The notes: a model not told the origin generated them from the sequence alone. A DNA stretch of 64,000 nt from Mycobacterium sp. Root135 (GCF_001426545.1 NZ_LMEZ01000009.1:372001-436000), one strand, 5' to 3'; positions 8,456 through 17,227 are shown, counted from the first letter of the stretch. Made by a program: numbers and translations.

Positions 8456-10672
8456 ATGACGTCGACCGCAGACGCGACGGGGATCGTCGGCACGCCGATG
8501 AACCGAGTCGAGGGCATCGAGAAGGTGACCGGCCACGCGACCTACACCGCGGACGTCGTCGTCCCGGGAACCACGTACGCCGTGCTGGTGCAATCGGAGA
8601 TCCCGCACGGCACCGTCACCGCCGACTCACTGCGGGCCAGTACCGAACGCGCCCTCGCCGCACCGGGGGTGCTGCGCGTCCTGACTCCGCTGAATTGTCC
8701 TGCGCTGCATGCCCCGCCACGTCAGATGAGCGACGACCTGCCCCTCGAGCGACGCCCGCCGCTGTCCGATCTCACCGTGCAACACGTCGGGCAGCACATG
8801 GCACTGGTGATCGCTGACACGCTGGAGAACGCCACGGCCGCGGCGGCGTCGTTCGAGCTGGCCTACGAGACCGCCCCACCCCAGCTCAGTGCGCGCGAGG
8901 TGCTCGACGACGCGGCCGGGGACCGAGACGGTGAGGGTGACGGGGCCATCCGCCACGGCGTCTATCAGCCGGATCACTTCGTCAAACTCGAAGACGAAAA
9001 GCTTCAGGACAGCCGCGGCGCCGACGACGAACCAACCGGTGCCACAAGGGTTTCGGCCACCTACACCACACCGCTGAACACGCACTACCCGATCGAGCTG
9101 TCGGCGACGATCGCCCAGTGGGACGACGACGTCCTCACCGTCCACGACACCACCCGCTGGATCACCGGTGAACGGATGGCATTGGCCGCCTATCTCGGCA
9201 TCCCCGAGACCAAGATCCGCATCCTGTCGCCGCTCGTCGGTGGCGCGTTCGGCTCGAAGAGCTTCCTCTGGATGCACGTTGCGCTGTGCGCCGTCGCGGC
9301 CCGGGAAGTCGGGCGCCCGGTCAAGCTGGTGCTGACCCGCGACCAGATGTTCTCCTCCACGGGCCACCGGCCGCGAACCGAGCAGCACCTGTCGCTGGTC
9401 GCCGACGACGCCGCGCACATCCTGAGCACCGAGCAGCACACCCTGACCGAGACCTCCACCGTCGCGCACTTCTGCGAGCCCGTCGGGCTGTCGGCGCGGT
9501 TCCTCTACGACTCGCCTCGGCTGGTGGTCTCGCACACCGTCGCCCGGATCAATTACCCAACACCGTGTTTCATGCGCGGACCGGGCGAGGCCCCTGGCCT
9601 GTTCGCCCTCGAAGTCGCCATGGACGAGCTGGCCTACGCCTCGAACGTCGACCCGATGGAACTCCGTCTGCGCAACGACACCGACCACGACCAGGCCAGC
9701 GGCAAGGCGTGGTCCGGCAAGCATCTGCGTGAGTGCTACCTGCAGGGCGCCGAGCGCTTCGGCTGGGGCGAGCGGCCGATGGCCCCACGGTCGCTGCACC
9801 GTGACGGCCTTCGGGTGGGCTGGGGGATGGCCACCGCCACCTACCCCGGTCGACGCATGCCTGCGAGCTGCCGCGTCACCACCGACGCCGCCGGCACGGT
9901 GCGGTTCGCGTCGGCCACGCACGAAGTCGGCACTGGCGTCCGCACGGTGATGACCCAGGTGGCCGCCGACGCGGCGGGTCTCGACGTCACGTTGGTCGGC
10001 TTCGACTCGGGTGACTCGCTGTTCCCGGACGCGCCCTACAGCGGGGCCTCGCAGACGACGGCCACCGTCGGCTCCGTGGTGCACCAGGCCGCCACCGAGT
10101 GGCGAAAGCGGTTGAACGACATGGGCGGTCAGCTGGACCAGCTGACCCCCGGTCAACTCGAGACCCTGAACTTCACCGCGACCAGCGAGGGCGCGGCAGA
10201 CGACGGTCCGATGTCTCAGTCCTTCGGCGCGCACTTCTGCGAGGTCACGGTCGACGAGGAGATCGGCCGGGTTTCGGTGACCCGCTGGGTCGCGATGATG
10301 GACTGCGGCCGGGTGCTCAACCCGAAGCTGGCCCGCAACCAGGTGATGGGCGGCATCACCTTCGGGCTCGGCATGGCGCTGCTCGAGCAGGTGCCCTACG
10401 ACGCGCACACCGCGCAACTCATCGGCGAGTACTACCTGCCCACCCACGCCGACCGGCCGGAGTTCGACATCGGCTTCGTCGACGTCCCCGACTACGGCCT
10501 CGACCCGGTCGGGGTGCGGGGCATCGGCGAGATCGGCACCTGCGGTGTGCCCGCGGCGATTTCGAATGCGATCTTCCACGCCACCGGCAAGCGGCTACGC
10601 GACCTGCCGATCACACTGGAGAACCTGATGACGCCGTTCGACGACGAATCCGACCGCGGAGGCACCCCATGA
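8456..10672 (+). CDS. molybdenum hydroxylase large subunit, PaoC-like aldehyde oxidoreductase
   Basis: 738 residues. It carries the molybdopterin-cytosine-dinucleotide-binding segments of the xanthine dehydrogenase family (GGAFGSKSFL, MRGPGEAPGL, ASQTTATVGS) and the catalytic Glu in GVRGIGEIGTCG near the C-terminus. MRGPGEAPGL in particular resembles E. coli PaoC (YagR). The ATG at 8456 has an upstream GAGGGTG. The next gene overlaps the stop by ATGA. The protein should oxidise an aldehyde or hydroxylate an aromatic carbon with electrons passed to the 2Fe-2S and FAD subunits that follow. Confidence 0.9.
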   Translation: MTSTADATGIVGTPMNRVEGIEKVTGHATYTADVVVPGTTYAVLVQSEIPHGTVTADSLRASTERALAAPGVLRVLTPLNCPALHAPPRQMSDDLPLERRPPLSDLTVQHVGQHMALVIADTLENATAAAASFELAYETAPPQLSAREVLDDAAGDRDGEGDGAIRHGVYQPDHFVKLEDEKLQDSRGADDEPTGATRVSATYTTPLNTHYPIELSATIAQWDDDVLTVHDTTRWITGERMALAAYLGIPETKIRILSPLVGGAFGSKSFLWMHVALCAVAAREVGRPVKLVLTRDQMFSSTGHRPRTEQHLSLVADDAAHILSTEQHTLTETSTVAHFCEPVGLSARFLYDSPRLVVSHTVARINYPTPCFMRGPGEAPGLFALEVAMDELAYASNVDPMELRLRNDTDHDQASGKAWSGKHLRECYLQGAERFGWGERPMAPRSLHRDGLRVGWGMATATYPGRRMPASCRVTTDAAGTVRFASATHEVGTGVRTVMTQVAADAAGLDVTLVGFDSGDSLFPDAPYSGASQTTATVGSVVHQAATEWRKRLNDMGGQLDQLTPGQLETLNFTATSEGAADDGPMSQSFGAHFCEVTVDEEIGRVSVTRWVAMMDCGRVLNPKLARNQVMGGITFGLGMALLEQVPYDAHTAQLIGEYYLPTHADRPEFDIGFVDVPDYGLDPVGVRGIGEIGTCGVPAAISNAIFHATGKRLRDLPITLENLMTPFDDESDRGGTP

Positions 10673-11196
10673 GAGACGTCACGCTCACCGTCAACGGGGA
10701 GTCGCGCATCGTGGCCGCCGACGTCCGGTCGACGCTGCTCGACCTGCTCAGGGAGACGTTGCACCTCACCGGCACCAAGAAGGGGTGCGACCACGGTCTC
10801 TGCGGCGCCTGCACCGTCGCGGTCGACGGCGAGCGGGTGGTCAGCTGCCTGACCCTCGCGGCGTCGGTCGACGGCAGCGACGTACTGACCGTCGAAGGCA
10901 TCGCCGACGGCGACCAACTGCACCCGTTGCAGCAGGCATTCGTCGACTGCGACGGCTTCCAGTGCGGCTTCTGCACCTCGGGCCAGATTTCGTCGGCGCA
11001 CGCCATGCTCCACGAGCACGCCAGGGGCGACCTGTCCACGGCCTCGTTCGAGGCGGGCCGCGCCACGGTGTGCAACGGCCCGAAGGCGCTGTCCGACGAC
11101 GAGATTCGCGAGCGCATGGCAGGCAACATCTGCCGCTGCGGTGCCTACGCCAACATCGTCGAGGCCATCGCGGGCGTTGCGAAGGATGCGAAGTGA
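10669..11196 (+). CDS. molybdenum hydroxylase 2Fe-2S subunit, PaoA-like
   Basis: 175 residues. Two [2Fe-2S] sites are complete: the ferredoxin-like set C40, C45, C48, C60 (KKGCDHGLCGAC) and the helical set C99, C102, C155, C157 (FQCGFCTSGQ, GNICRCGAY). Unlike E. coli PaoA, which from memory has a Tat signal, this protein begins directly with MRDVTLTVNG, so a cytoplasmic enzyme is inferred. It overlaps the large-subunit stop by ATGA and the FAD-subunit start by GTGA. Confidence 0.93.
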   Translation: MRDVTLTVNGESRIVAADVRSTLLDLLRETLHLTGTKKGCDHGLCGACTVAVDGERVVSCLTLAASVDGSDVLTVEGIADGDQLHPLQQAFVDCDGFQCGFCTSGQISSAHAMLHEHARGDLSTASFEAGRATVCNGPKALSDDEIRERMAGNICRCGAYANIVEAIAGVAKDAK

Positions 11197-12179
11197 AGAC
11201 CTTCGAGTTCGAACACGCCACCACCGTCGAGGGCGCCGTCGACCGCGTCGTCGCAACGGGCGGCAAGTATTACGCCGGCGGGACGAATCTGCTGGACCTG
11301 ATGAAGGGTGGCGTCGAAGCGCCGGCGGCCCTCGTCGACGTCCGTCGCCTCGGACTGCGCGACGTCACCACCACCGAGTCCGGCGGCGTTCTCATCGGGT
11401 CGGGCGTCACCAACAGCGCGTTGGCCAACCACCCGTTGATCCGGTCTCGGTATCCCGTTCTGTCGCAAGCGATCCTGTCGGGGGCGACGACTCAACTGCG
11501 CAACATGGCGACTGTCGGTGGCAACCTGATGCAGCGGACCCGGTGCCCGTACTTCATGGAAACCGCCTTCGCACAATGCAACAAGCGCAACCCCGGCTCG
11601 GGGTGCGCGGCCAAGGACGGCTTCAACCGCGAGCACGCACTCTTCGGAGCCAGCGAGTCCTGCGTCGCGATCCACCCGTCCGACATGGCCGTCGCACTGG
11701 CCATCCTCGACGCGACCGTCCACGTGCACGGACCCGACGGTCGACGAGACGTGCCCATCGCGGAGTTCTTCCGACCGCCCGGCGACGAGCCGCAGCGGGA
11801 CAACACCCTTCGTACCGCGGAGTTCATCGTCGACGTCGAGCTGCCGCCGTCGCCGTTCGCCGAGAACTCCTGGTATCTCAAGGTCCGCGACCGGCACAGC
11901 TACGCCTTCGCGTTGGTGTCCGTCGCAGCCGGTTTGCGCGTCGAGGGCGGGATCATCAGCGCCGCCGCCGTGGCGTTGGGTGGGGTCGCCCCGATGCCGT
12001 GGCGCGTGGCCGAGGCCGAAGCCGGGCTGATTGGTCAGGCGCCGACGGACGCCGTCTTCCGGACTGCCGCCCAGCGGATCATGGCGGGCGCTCGACCGTT
12101 GGGGCAGAACGGATTCAAGGTCAACCTCGGCAAGCACTCGGTGGTGCGCGCACTGTCGACGGCTCTGCGGGTCACCTGA
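11193..12179 (+). CDS. molybdenum hydroxylase FAD subunit with 4Fe-4S-type cysteines, PaoB-like
   Basis: 328 residues from a GTG start overlapping the previous stop. The FAD-binding segments are KYYAGGTNLLDLMKGG and ATVGGNLMQRTRC. Four cysteines at about 118, 129, 138 and 157 (RTRCPYF, QCNKR, GSGCAAKDG, SESCVAIHPSD) match the arrangement that binds an extra [4Fe-4S] cluster in E. coli PaoB (YagS). This identifies the complex as PaoABC-type rather than classical xanthine dehydrogenase. No XdhC-like or MocA-like maturation gene is visible nearby. Confidence 0.9.
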   Translation: MKTFEFEHATTVEGAVDRVVATGGKYYAGGTNLLDLMKGGVEAPAALVDVRRLGLRDVTTTESGGVLIGSGVTNSALANHPLIRSRYPVLSQAILSGATTQLRNMATVGGNLMQRTRCPYFMETAFAQCNKRNPGSGCAAKDGFNREHALFGASESCVAIHPSDMAVALAILDATVHVHGPDGRRDVPIAEFFRPPGDEPQRDNTLRTAEFIVDVELPPSPFAENSWYLKVRDRHSYAFALVSVAAGLRVEGGIISAAAVALGGVAPMPWRVAEAEAGLIGQAPTDAVFRTAAQRIMAGARPLGQNGFKVNLGKHSVVRALSTALRVT

Positions 12180-12429
12180 GGTCGCCGACGGTCTTGTCGC
12201 GGTTGGAGTCCTTGCCGCAGAACTCGAGCGTGGCCGCGACGCGCGTCATGACGTCGGAGGTCGAGGCGTTGCGGCCGTTGCGGGCCTTGAGGAGATTCGC
12301 GATGGTGGCACTGCGGGTGTCCTGAGTCATGCCGGTGAAGTCGTGGCACGTCGTGGATTCGTCGCCGATTCCCGCGCAACCCGCGAGCGCGACCCCAATG
12401 GCGGCCAACACCGCGGCGGTTCGATACAT
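12172..12429 (-). CDS. small HdeA-like lipoprotein
   Basis: 85 residues with a signal sequence and lipobox (VALAGCAG, lipidated Cys 19). The mature part has two further cysteines (TTCHDF and LEFCGKD) around a helical LLKARNGRNAS segment, the pattern of mycobacterial HdeA-fold secreted proteins. It is probably anchored in the cell envelope, and its function is unknown. Its 3' end overlaps the 3' end of the convergent FAD-subunit gene by 8 bases. Confidence 0.7.
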   Translation of the reverse strand: MYRTAAVLAAIGVALAGCAGIGDESTTCHDFTGMTQDTRSATIANLLKARNGRNASTSDVMTRVAATLEFCGKDSNRDKTVGDLR

Positions 12430-12458
12430 GCCTCGACGCTACGGTACCCAGCTGTGGC

Positions 12459-13151
12459 TCAGAGGACGACCGAGATCTCGTCGCTCAGGTCGTAGCCCGG
12501 GGCCAGGGGGAGGGTGTCACCGCTCCAGAACTTGCCGGGGTCGAACCAGTTGGTGTCCTTGTCCGTCGCGAGCAGCCCCATCTCCTGGTACGTGATGGCG
12601 ACGGTTTCTGCGCAGTAGGCGGTCTCCAGCCCCACCTTGCGGCGTTCCGCCCGCTTGCGGCCGGTGAGCTTCATGACGCGGTCGTCCAGAATCGGAATGC
12701 CCTTGGTCCAGTCGTGCAACGTGGGCACCCGGCCCCGGAACCACCGCGCCGTGAGCTTGGCGGTCGTCGGGAAGGCGGTGCCGTCCATCCTGGCGATGAC
12801 GCGCAGCAGGTCGTCTTCCTGCTGGCGGGTGGCGTACGGCGTCATCTGCCGCAACCAGCACCGCTGACCGTAGGTGAGCATCCACCGCTCGACGGCCTGA
12901 CGCAGATCGTTGAGCTGAACGCCACGGTGGTGGCCGCCGCTCCAGAGGCATTCCAGCTTGTCGCCGAGTTCGGCGTGCCAGATCAGCGGCGGCAGGTCGT
13001 CGATGGCCACCGTCATGCCGACGTGGTTGACCGGGGCGTTGGTCATGGTCTGGATTGCGCGGTCGGGGCCGGAGTCGCCGCGAAACAGCCAAACGTCGCC
13101 GGTTCGCGTTTCGGCCAATGCGCGCTCGAGTGTCACCGTATTCGCATTCAC
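12459..13151 (-). CDS. NlpC/P60-like (YiiX-type) permuted papain-fold hydrolase
   Basis: 230 residues. The N-terminal RTGDVWLFRG followed by VNHVGMTVAI (His 43) and the late ETAYCAETVAITY (Cys 180) fit the circularly permuted NlpC/P60 (YiiX/YebB) layout, where His precedes Cys. Such proteins are amidases or thioesterases of peptides or lipids. No signal peptide is seen, so it may act in the cytoplasm. It is likely a single-gene unit. Confidence 0.65.
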   Translation of the reverse strand: MNANTVTLERALAETRTGDVWLFRGDSGPDRAIQTMTNAPVNHVGMTVAIDDLPPLIWHAELGDKLECLWSGGHHRGVQLNDLRQAVERWMLTYGQRCWLRQMTPYATRQQEDDLLRVIARMDGTAFPTTAKLTARWFRGRVPTLHDWTKGIPILDDRVMKLTGRKRAERRKVGLETAYCAETVAITYQEMGLLATDKDTNWFDPGKFWSGDTLPLAPGYDLSDEISVVL

Positions 13152-13211
13152 CAGGGCAGCTTAGAGCGGGCAGGCGCCAGGCGACCCGGGACCATTGGGC
13201 AGACTGTGGCG

Positions 13212-13373
13212 ATGCGAGGCATCTGGAAGTGGATCGGGATGGCCGGTGTCGCCGGAGTCATGGCGGGCGGCGCGTTGGTCGCGCGGGATCAGCGCAAGCG
13301 AAATGCCTATATGCCCGACGACATCCGGGCGAAGCTGCACCAGCGACTGGCGGAGTCCGGCTCCACCGAATAG
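13212..13373 (+). CDS. small single-pass membrane protein
   Basis: 53 residues. An N-terminal hydrophobic helix (WIGMAGVAGVMAGGALVA) is followed by a basic RDQRKRNAY stretch and a short polar tail. The protein is too short and plain for a functional call. It lies between the NlpC/P60-like gene (divergent) and the cyclase gene (convergent). Codon use is normal for the window. Confidence 0.6.
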   Translation: MRGIWKWIGMAGVAGVMAGGALVARDQRKRNAYMPDDIRAKLHQRLAESGSTE

Positions 13374-13378
13374 CCGGT

Positions 13379-14182
13379 TCAGGCCGTCACCGCGTACAGC
13401 CGGTGAATGCCGTTGAACCCCTTCAGTTCGACGTCCCTGCCCTCGTCGACGATGACGTCGTCGCCAAGGGCGTCGCGCACGGACTCGCTGATCAGGATTT
13501 CGCCGCCGTCGGCTGCCGCGGCGACGCGGGCCGCCATCGCCACGTTGCGGCCGAACAGGTCGTCGCCGCGGCGCACCGACTTACCCGCGTGAATGCCGAT
13601 GCGCACCCGAATTCCGTTGGGCCGCTTGGCCAGGTCGCGCTGGAGGTCCATGCTGCACCACACCGCCTGTTCGGGTTGAGCGAAGGCGATCATGAATCCG
13701 TCGCCCTGGCTCTTGACGACGTAACCAGAGTGGCGCTTGACCAGGCGGCTCACCGTCTTGTCATGCCTGTCGATCAGGCGGACCCACGCTTTGTCACCGA
13801 TGCGTTCGTTGAGCGCTGTCGACCCCTCGATGTCGGAGAACACGATGGCGACCCGCCCGTTGGGGGCCAGCCGGGCCAGGTCGGGGCGTTCGACGGCAGC
13901 CCAGTCGGCAAGGTCCTCGATGTTGGATCGGACGGCCGCGCCGAAGCCCTCCTTGCGGAAGATGTTCGCGGTCTGCCAGACGGTCTTGACGGCCTCGCGT
14001 CCGCCGGACACCAGGTTGTTCCGGGTGTCGAGCCTGCGCTGCAGCTCACCCAGTTCCTCGTCGCGCTTCTTCACCCGCTGCCACAGCACGGCGATGGCGC
14101 AGGCCTCGGCGGCGGCCACGGCGAGCAGCAGGTAGATCGCGATCATCGGTAGCGACACCGGTTGATTATCAATGCCGGCCAT
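13379..14182 (-). CDS. membrane-anchored class III nucleotide cyclase-like protein
   Basis: 267 residues. One N-terminal transmembrane helix (about 11-34) and a short coiled linker precede a class III cyclase domain (about 108-265). The metal-binding aspartates are present: D117 in VFSDIEGSTAL and D161 in KSQGDGFM. In the DLFGRNVAMAARV segment, where active cyclases usually have V-N-x-A-A-R, the transition-state Asn appears to be Ala (A215) while the Arg is kept. Activity may therefore be weak or altered. It is transcribed alone. Confidence 0.85.
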   Translation of the reverse strand: MAGIDNQPVSLPMIAIYLLLAVAAAEACAIAVLWQRVKKRDEELGELQRRLDTRNNLVSGGREAVKTVWQTANIFRKEGFGAAVRSNIEDLADWAAVERPDLARLAPNGRVAIVFSDIEGSTALNERIGDKAWVRLIDRHDKTVSRLVKRHSGYVVKSQGDGFMIAFAQPEQAVWCSMDLQRDLAKRPNGIRVRIGIHAGKSVRRGDDLFGRNVAMAARVAAAADGGEILISESVRDALGDDVIVDEGRDVELKGFNGIHRLYAVTA

Positions 14183-14254
14183 CCGTGCCGACCGTAGGCC
14201 CTATGGCGGACTTTGCCACCACGGATCGCCGTAAGGCCCACGTTCGGCGACGAG

Positions 14255-14629
14255 CTACGCCAAACCCGCCGTTACCGTCGCCAAGTCGAAGTAGTCCCGC
14301 CACGCGGCGATGCGCCCGTCGCGAACCTCGAAGGTGCCCATCACGGGCAGCTCGACCCGCCCGCCGTTGGTCCTGCGCATCACGTCGGTGCGTTCGTTCA
14401 TCACGAGATTGCCGCTGGCGACCTGCCGGTGAACGATGAAGTCGATGCCCTCCATGCCGTCGAGCATCATGGGAAGCAGTTCCCGAATCGCCGCGAGCCC
14501 CTCGGCCGGTGCCATCGGAATGTTGTGATAGACCGCATCTTCGGTGAAGTAGCTCAGGATCGTCTCGAGATCCGGCTTGGCCCAGAGGGCGCAGAACTCG
14601 GTGACCAGCTCTGCGGGTTCGGTTGTCAT
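14255..14629 (-). CDS. limonene-1,2-epoxide hydrolase-family protein
   Basis: 124 residues of the SnoaL/LEH fold. The LEH catalytic set is recognisable: Y34 and N36 (AVYHN), R80 and D82 (NERTD) and D112 (WRDYFD). In the family these residues activate water to open an epoxide. It resembles mycobacterial EphG-type proteins, possibly acting on sterol or lipid epoxides. It lies alone between the cyclase and the kinase-like gene. Confidence 0.8.
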   Translation of the reverse strand: MTTEPAELVTEFCALWAKPDLETILSYFTEDAVYHNIPMAPAEGLAAIRELLPMMLDGMEGIDFIVHRQVASGNLVMNERTDVMRRTNGGRVELPVMGTFEVRDGRIAAWRDYFDLATVTAGLA

Positions 14630-14699
14630 GCCTCGATGAAACGGGCTGCGGCCGAGAAAGGCAACCGCGTGACAGCCGACGGTGCAACCGATCGACGTC

Positions 14700-15770
14700 C
14701 TACGCGAGACCGAGCTCGGTCCTGATCGCCGCGGTCATCACGTCGAACGGCACCGACGTCGCCCGCTCGAACATCCCGACCTCGTCGTCGGCCTGGTCGG
14801 TCAGATACTCGTTGTCGGGATCGAGGATGACCTGGTGGGCGCAACTGACGACGAGCACCGCGGTGCGCAGTACCAGCAGCGGCCAGATCGCGTCGGCCTC
14901 GGCGGAACTGAGCGGACGGATCGCGTGAAAGGCCTTGACGCCGGGCAGAATTGACGTGGGCTCGGCGCCCGGATGTCTGAGCACCGAGGACAGCGTGATC
15001 GCGATCTCCGACACTGCCCAGGTGTCCGACAGGTCGCCGAAGTCGATGATGCCGTCCGGAAGACCGGTGCCGCTCGCCACGACGACGTTGGCGTCGGTCA
15101 GGTCGAGGTGCACCGCTTGGCGCGGAAGGTCCTCTGCCAGAGGCGCGATCCGCGACCACGCCTCGGCCGCGGCGGTCACGAGGTCACGACGAGCCGCGGG
15201 ATCGATGACGTGCCCGACGAGGGTGGTGACGACGTCGTGACCGTGGCGGAGGTCCCACTGCAGCGCCCGGTCAAGGCCGGGATGGTGAAAGTCCTGCAGC
15301 GCGAGGCTGAGTCGACCCGCCAGCTCGCCCATGCCCGCGACGACGGTTGGTGCAAGGGAGCCCTCGCCGAACAACGTGCCGCCCGACAGGAACCGCAGGA
15401 GTCGGACGTGGGCGGTTCCGTCGATCAGGCCGGTGACGGTCGTCGACGACTCGCCCGCGAGGTTCGGCAGCGGGACCGCCACTCGCAGCGTCGGCTCGGC
15501 AGCGGCGAGGGCTGCGGCCGCCGCGTCCTGCGCGGCGAGTTCGACGGCGTTGAAGGCGGGGTTGGCGATCTTCAGAACACCGAGCACGCGATCGTCGTCG
15601 CCGTAGACCAAGAAGTTCTTGTCCTGGTTGCTGCCAAGGGATTCCACCCTCGCGATCAGGCCGTAGTGGGTCGACAACAGCTGCGTGGCCTGAGCATCGC
15701 TCACCTGCGGAGCGGGCAGCTCAGGAGACTCGAGGAAGTCGAAACCCGCGACGCGACGTTCTGCGCTCAC
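14700..15770 (-). CDS. aminoglycoside-phosphotransferase-family kinase
   Basis: 356 residues from GTG 15770, which overlaps the hydrolase stop as GTGA. The kinase catalytic loop is HLDLTDANVV and the metal-binding motif is IIDFGDLSD, as in APH-fold small-molecule kinases. The whole protein resembles the kinase part of hydroxylysine-kinase / class III aminotransferase fusions, but no aminotransferase is fused or adjacent. The substrate is unknown. It is coupled to the upstream alpha/beta hydrolase. Confidence 0.75.
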   Translation of the reverse strand: MSAERRVAGFDFLESPELPAPQVSDAQATQLLSTHYGLIARVESLGSNQDKNFLVYGDDDRVLGVLKIANPAFNAVELAAQDAAAAALAAAEPTLRVAVPLPNLAGESSTTVTGLIDGTAHVRLLRFLSGGTLFGEGSLAPTVVAGMGELAGRLSLALQDFHHPGLDRALQWDLRHGHDVVTTLVGHVIDPAARRDLVTAAAEAWSRIAPLAEDLPRQAVHLDLTDANVVVASGTGLPDGIIDFGDLSDTWAVSEIAITLSSVLRHPGAEPTSILPGVKAFHAIRPLSSAEADAIWPLLVLRTAVLVVSCAHQVILDPDNEYLTDQADDEVGMFERATSVPFDVMTAAIRTELGLA

Positions 15771-16636
15771 CGGTTCACGAACTCGACGACGGCGTCGGTG
15801 AAGGCGTCGTTGTCGTCGCCCGCTGCGGTATGTCCGGCATCGGACAGCTCGACGAACTCCGCTCGCGGCACCTTGGCGAGGAAGTCCTGCACGCCCTCGG
15901 GGCTGACCACGTCGGACAACTTGCCACGAATCAGCAGGATCGGGATCCGAAGGTCGATCGCGGACTGCTCGAGCATGTCCATTCGGACGAATGGGTCGTC
16001 GGCCGGTTTGGTGAGAAACGCCGGGTCCCAGTGCCAGTACCACCGCCCGTCGCGCAACCGCAGGTTCTTCTTCAAGCCCTCGGGGCTGCGCGGCTTGGCG
16101 CGATGCGGCAGGTAGGCCGAAACCGCCTCGGCGGCCTGCTCGAGTGAATCGAAACCGTCGACCCCACTGAACATGAAGTCACGGATGCGGGCGCTGCCGT
16201 CCTTCTCGAACCGTGGCACGACGTCGACCAACACCAACTTGGTGATGACCTCGCGACCCGCCTCGTGCGCGGCGAGGATGCCCGTCAGCCCGCCCATGCT
16301 GGCACCGATCAACACAGTCGGCCCGCCGATCTGGTCGATCACCCGCAGTGTGTCGGCGCCGAGCGAGTCGACGGAGTAGTTCGCGGTGGGTGAGCGATCG
16401 CTGTCGCCGTGACCGCGGCTGTCGAGCGCGACGACGCGAAATCCCCGGTCGGCGAGCACCTGCCCGGTGTTCTTCCACGAATACCTGTTCTGCCCGCCGC
16501 CGTGCAGCATCAGAATGGCGGGCCGCCCACCGGCGGTGTCCGCGCCCCTGTTCCACTCGTCGGCGACCAGGGTGAGGTCGTCCGCACCGCGGAACTCCAC
16601 CGTCGTCAAAGAGCTTCGCGCTTCGCCACTGGACAT
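15767..16636 (-). CDS. alpha/beta hydrolase
   Basis: 289 residues. The oxyanion motif LMLHGGGQNRYSW, the nucleophile elbow LIGASMGGLTG (Ser 113) and a late SDAGHTAAGDD (His) form the expected triad of a serine alpha/beta hydrolase. The motifs do not distinguish esterase from lactonase or C-C hydrolase. It is the first gene of a two-gene operon with the kinase-like protein and is divergent from the VOC-domain gene. Confidence 0.8.
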   Translation of the reverse strand: MSSGEARSSLTTVEFRGADDLTLVADEWNRGADTAGGRPAILMLHGGGQNRYSWKNTGQVLADRGFRVVALDSRGHGDSDRSPTANYSVDSLGADTLRVIDQIGGPTVLIGASMGGLTGILAAHEAGREVITKLVLVDVVPRFEKDGSARIRDFMFSGVDGFDSLEQAAEAVSAYLPHRAKPRSPEGLKKNLRLRDGRWYWHWDPAFLTKPADDPFVRMDMLEQSAIDLRIPILLIRGKLSDVVSPEGVQDFLAKVPRAEFVELSDAGHTAAGDDNDAFTDAVVEFVNR

Positions 16637-16753
16637 CCCCGCACGTTACCCAGGTCGTAATCGGCATCCGACGTGGGTCGCAGGACGGTGATGACTTTTG
16701 CTCGCAGCGCCGGTCAGCATCGGTGAACTCATCTCAACAGGAGGTCAACGCCC

Positions 16754-17227
16754 ATGCCTACGATCACTCCTTCGCTGTGGTTCGACGGCGATCTCGAGGA
16801 GGCCGCCGAGTTCTACACCTCGGTGTTCCCCAACTCGTCGATCGAGGGTTTCAACCGCTACACCGAGGCTGGCCCCGGGACGCCCGGCCAGGTCGTCGCC
16901 GGCACGTTCGTACTCGACGGGAAGCGCTTCGTCGGCATCAACGGCGGTCCGCAGTTTCCGTTCACCGAGGCAGTGTCGTTCGAGGTGCGGTGCGCCGATC
17001 AGGAGGAGGTCGACTACTACTGGAACCGGTTGGTCGACGGTGGCGTCGAGTCGCAGTGCGGGTGGCTCAAGGACCGCTTCGGGCTGAGCTGGCAGATCGT
17101 TCCCGAGCGGTTGTTCGAACTGCTCGGGGACAGCGATTCCGCCCGCGCCACCGCCGCGACCACGGCGATGCTCGGGATGCGGCGGATCGTCGTCGCGGAC
17201 CTCGAAGACGCCGTGCGCGACGTCTGA
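16754..17227 (+). CDS. PhnB-like VOC-superfamily protein
   Basis: 157 residues, a glyoxalase/bleomycin-resistance fold of the PhnB branch: TPSLWFDGDLEEAAEFYTSV at the start and FGLSWQIVP near residue 115. A clear AGGAGG-like ribosome site lies 8-9 bases before ATG 16754. Proteins of this branch are often annotated as 3-demethylubiquinone methyltransferase-like but have no methyltransferase fold. Real function is unknown. Confidence 0.8.
   Translation: MPTITPSLWFDGDLEEAAEFYTSVFPNSSIEGFNRYTEAGPGTPGQVVAGTFVLDGKRFVGINGGPQFPFTEAVSFEVRCADQEEVDYYWNRLVDGGVESQCGWLKDRFGLSWQIVPERLFELLGDSDSARATAATTAMLGMRRIVVADLEDAVRDV

Noticed and set aside
8627..10579. 650-codon open frame antisense to the molybdenum hydroxylase large subunit
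   Set aside because: The sense frame has complete cofactor motifs and coupled neighbours; the antisense product is Arg/Gly/Val-rich with no recognisable fold.
1183..12179. Naming the first island a nicotine or nicotinate degradation cluster
   Set aside because: The hydroxylases resemble dihydroxypyridine hydroxylase, but characteristic partners (specific dehydrogenases, hydrolase or maleamate genes) are not visible in the window.
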